From contig JAFGGR010000219.1 of NCBI GenBank assembly GCA_016930475.1, forward strand, positions 1 through 14,690: 14,690 bases of DNA. Direction: 5' to 3'. Within the stretch, counting starts at the first letter, position 1, and each line of letters begins with the position of its first letter. The DNA is from Clostridiales bacterium (GTDB taxonomy: Bacteria > Bacillota > Clostridia > Saccharofermentanales > Saccharofermentanaceae). The notes under the pieces are model-generated. The model was given only the letters and a program-made list of their open reading frames with translations, searched no databases and was not told the DNA's origin. Shown in pieces: positions 13,824 through 14,690 of the stretch. The translations under genes and the position numbers were made by a program.

Positions 13824-14516
13824 ATGGATAACCGAATCCGAGAAATGCATGTAGGATTAAGACCCTATGAGCGGCTGGAACACAGCGGTGCCGCGGCGCT
13901 GTCTGATGCTGAATTGATTGCGATACTGATTCGCTCCGGATCAAACGGAACGTCAGCGATCCGGGTCGCGAGCGAAATACTTTCACTGGACCGATCGGGA
14001 GAAGGAGTTTCCTTTCTAAAAGATCTGACGCTTGAGGAACTTCAAGGCTGTAAGGGCATGGGACGCGTCAAGGCTTTGATCATCAAATCAGCACTTGAAC
14101 TCGGTAAAAGATCGATGATGACACACCCGTTTTGGGAAAACACACAGATCAAATCACCGGATGACGCCATACATCTTTTCGAATATCGGATGTCGGATCT
14201 GAAGCGGGAAGAGGTCCATGTTGCTTTGCTGGATACACGTCATCGTGTGATGAGGCACGTGGTCGTATCCTCCGGAGGACTGGCTTCTACCGGGGTTTTC
14301 CCGAGAGAACTTTTTCGTGAAGCGATCAAATCCAATGCCTCGGCAATCATTCTTGCGCACAATCACCCGAGCGGTGATCCCAAACCCAGTCAAGACGACA
14401 TTACAACGACGCAGTCTCTTTTCAAAGCCGCTTCTCTGATCGGAATCGATTTAATCGACCACATTATCGTCGGCAGAGGAGGTTGCACCAGTATGAAACA
14501 AAGCGGGTTGATATAG
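13824..14516 (+). CDS. radC: RadC family JAMM/MPN+ protein
   Basis: RadC proteins were named for a supposed repair role; their true substrate is unsettled. The 230 residues are of normal length. The N-terminal UPF0758 region has RPYERLEHSGAAALSDAELIAILIRSG. It ends in a helix-hairpin-helix (LQGCKGMGRVKALIIKSALELG, about 73-94) that may bind DNA. The C-terminal JAMM metalloprotease-like domain has an intact metal site: Glu130, then His179, His181 and Asp192 in HNHPSGDPKPSQDD. The FPRELFREAI block is also present. GGAGG stands 12 bases before the ATG, and a second purine-rich GGCGG is closer. The 55-base gap after the SEC-C gene is AT-rich and may hold a promoter, but I see no clear pair of hexamers. 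The next gene looks like mreC; radC is often beside mreBCD in Bacillota. Confidence 0.93.
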   Translation: MDNRIREMHVGLRPYERLEHSGAAALSDAELIAILIRSGSNGTSAIRVASEILSLDRSGEGVSFLKDLTLEELQGCKGMGRVKALIIKSALELGKRSMMTHPFWENTQIKSPDDAIHLFEYRMSDLKREEVHVALLDTRHRVMRHVVVSSGGLASTGVFPRELFREAIKSNASAIILAHNHPSGDPKPSQDDITTTQSLFKAASLIGIDLIDHIIVGRGGCTSMKQSGLI

Positions 14517-14538
14517 ATTATTCTTGTGCCTGACTGTA

Positions 14539-14547
14539 TGATATACT
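14539..14547 (+). promoter_or_regulatory. Extended -10 promoter candidate ahead of the mreC-like gene
   Basis: TGATATACT is a TATACT hexamer (14542-14547) with the TGn extension. No convincing -35 is present. The predicted leader is about 55-60 bases. If real, it separates transcription of the shape gene from radC. Confidence 0.5.
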
Positions 14548-14610
14548 ATTGAATTGACCGGAACAGAGTCTATCCGACCGATCCATAGAGTTATTTATGA
14601 GGTACGTCCT

Positions 14611-14690
14611 TTGCGCAAACTCTTATCCAATAAAATATTTCTTCTGCTGATGGTAACCTTATTGATCGTTGCCTTAATCATTATGAGTAC
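14611..14690 (+). CDS. mreC: Probable rod-shape protein MreC, N-terminal fragment (3' end outside window)
   Basis: A TTG at 14611 with GAGG eight bases ahead opens a frame that runs to the window edge. The 26 visible residues are a short basic start (MRKLLSNK) and one hydrophobic segment (IFLLLMVTLLIVALIIMS). This is the expected N-terminal anchor of MreC, which scaffolds the cell-wall elongation machinery outside the membrane. The place after radC supports this, because radC-mreBCD is a common order. Too little is visible to be sure: any protein with a single N-terminal membrane helix would look the same. No mreB lies between radC and this gene. Confidence 0.5.
   Translation, partial: MRKLLSNKIFLLLMVTLLIVALIIMS

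Noticed and set aside
1..14690. CRISPR array, insertion sequence, tRNA or rRNA
   Set aside because: I looked for regularly spaced direct repeats, transposase motifs with terminal repeats, and cloverleaf or rRNA cores, and found none. The intergenic spaces are too short to hold them unseen.

Overview
The window is a gene-dense stretch of ordinary bacterial chromosome, most likely from a member of the Bacillota, class Clostridia. This is inferred from the gene families and neighbourhoods: ruvB followed by queH, an RqcH homologue of the NFACT family, comEC followed by holA, a long clostridial-type PRPP synthetase with an N-terminal extension, a small SEC-C protein of a type common in Clostridia, and radC ahead of a probable mreC. 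GGAGG-type ribosome binding sites and TATAAT-type promoters fit this. I see no phage, insertion sequence, CRISPR array, rRNA or tRNA. No gap between genes exceeds 300 bases.

Layout. Positions 1-1176 (+) hold the 3' end of ruvB and queH, which ends tail-to-tail with and overlaps rqcH. Its intrinsic terminator lies inside rqcH. Positions 1128-3394 (-) form a two-gene unit: a small two-helix membrane protein with a basic N-terminal tail and a TTG start, then rqcH. An extended -10 promoter drives the unit. Positions 3439-7399 (-) form a four-gene unit: two tandem PRPP synthetase paralogues, then the beta and probable gamma membrane subunits of a sodium-pumping decarboxylase, closed by a strong hairpin terminator. 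A 244-base divergent region (7400-7643) separates this from a plus-strand series: engB, comEC, holA, icd, a SEC-C protein, radC and the first codons of a probable mreC.

Functions are mostly housekeeping: Holliday junction migration (RuvB), queuosine tRNA modification (QueH), rescue of stalled 50S subunits (RqcH), ribosome assembly (EngB), PRPP supply (two Prs-type proteins), sodium gradient energetics (OadB/OadG), DNA uptake (ComEC), clamp loading (HolA), 2-oxoglutarate and NADPH formation (Icd), and probably cell shape (MreC).

I do not see a clearly new multi-gene system. The best leads are the prs-prs-oadB-oadG operon, where the first paralogue has lost the Lys-Arg-Arg catalytic loop and the decarboxylase alpha and biotin subunits are absent. 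Others are the RqcH Asp-to-Glu change in its tRNA-binding motif, the small membrane protein cotranscribed with rqcH, a terminator written into rqcH codons, G-only Shine-Dalgarno sequences on both prs genes, and a large excess of GATC tetranucleotides.
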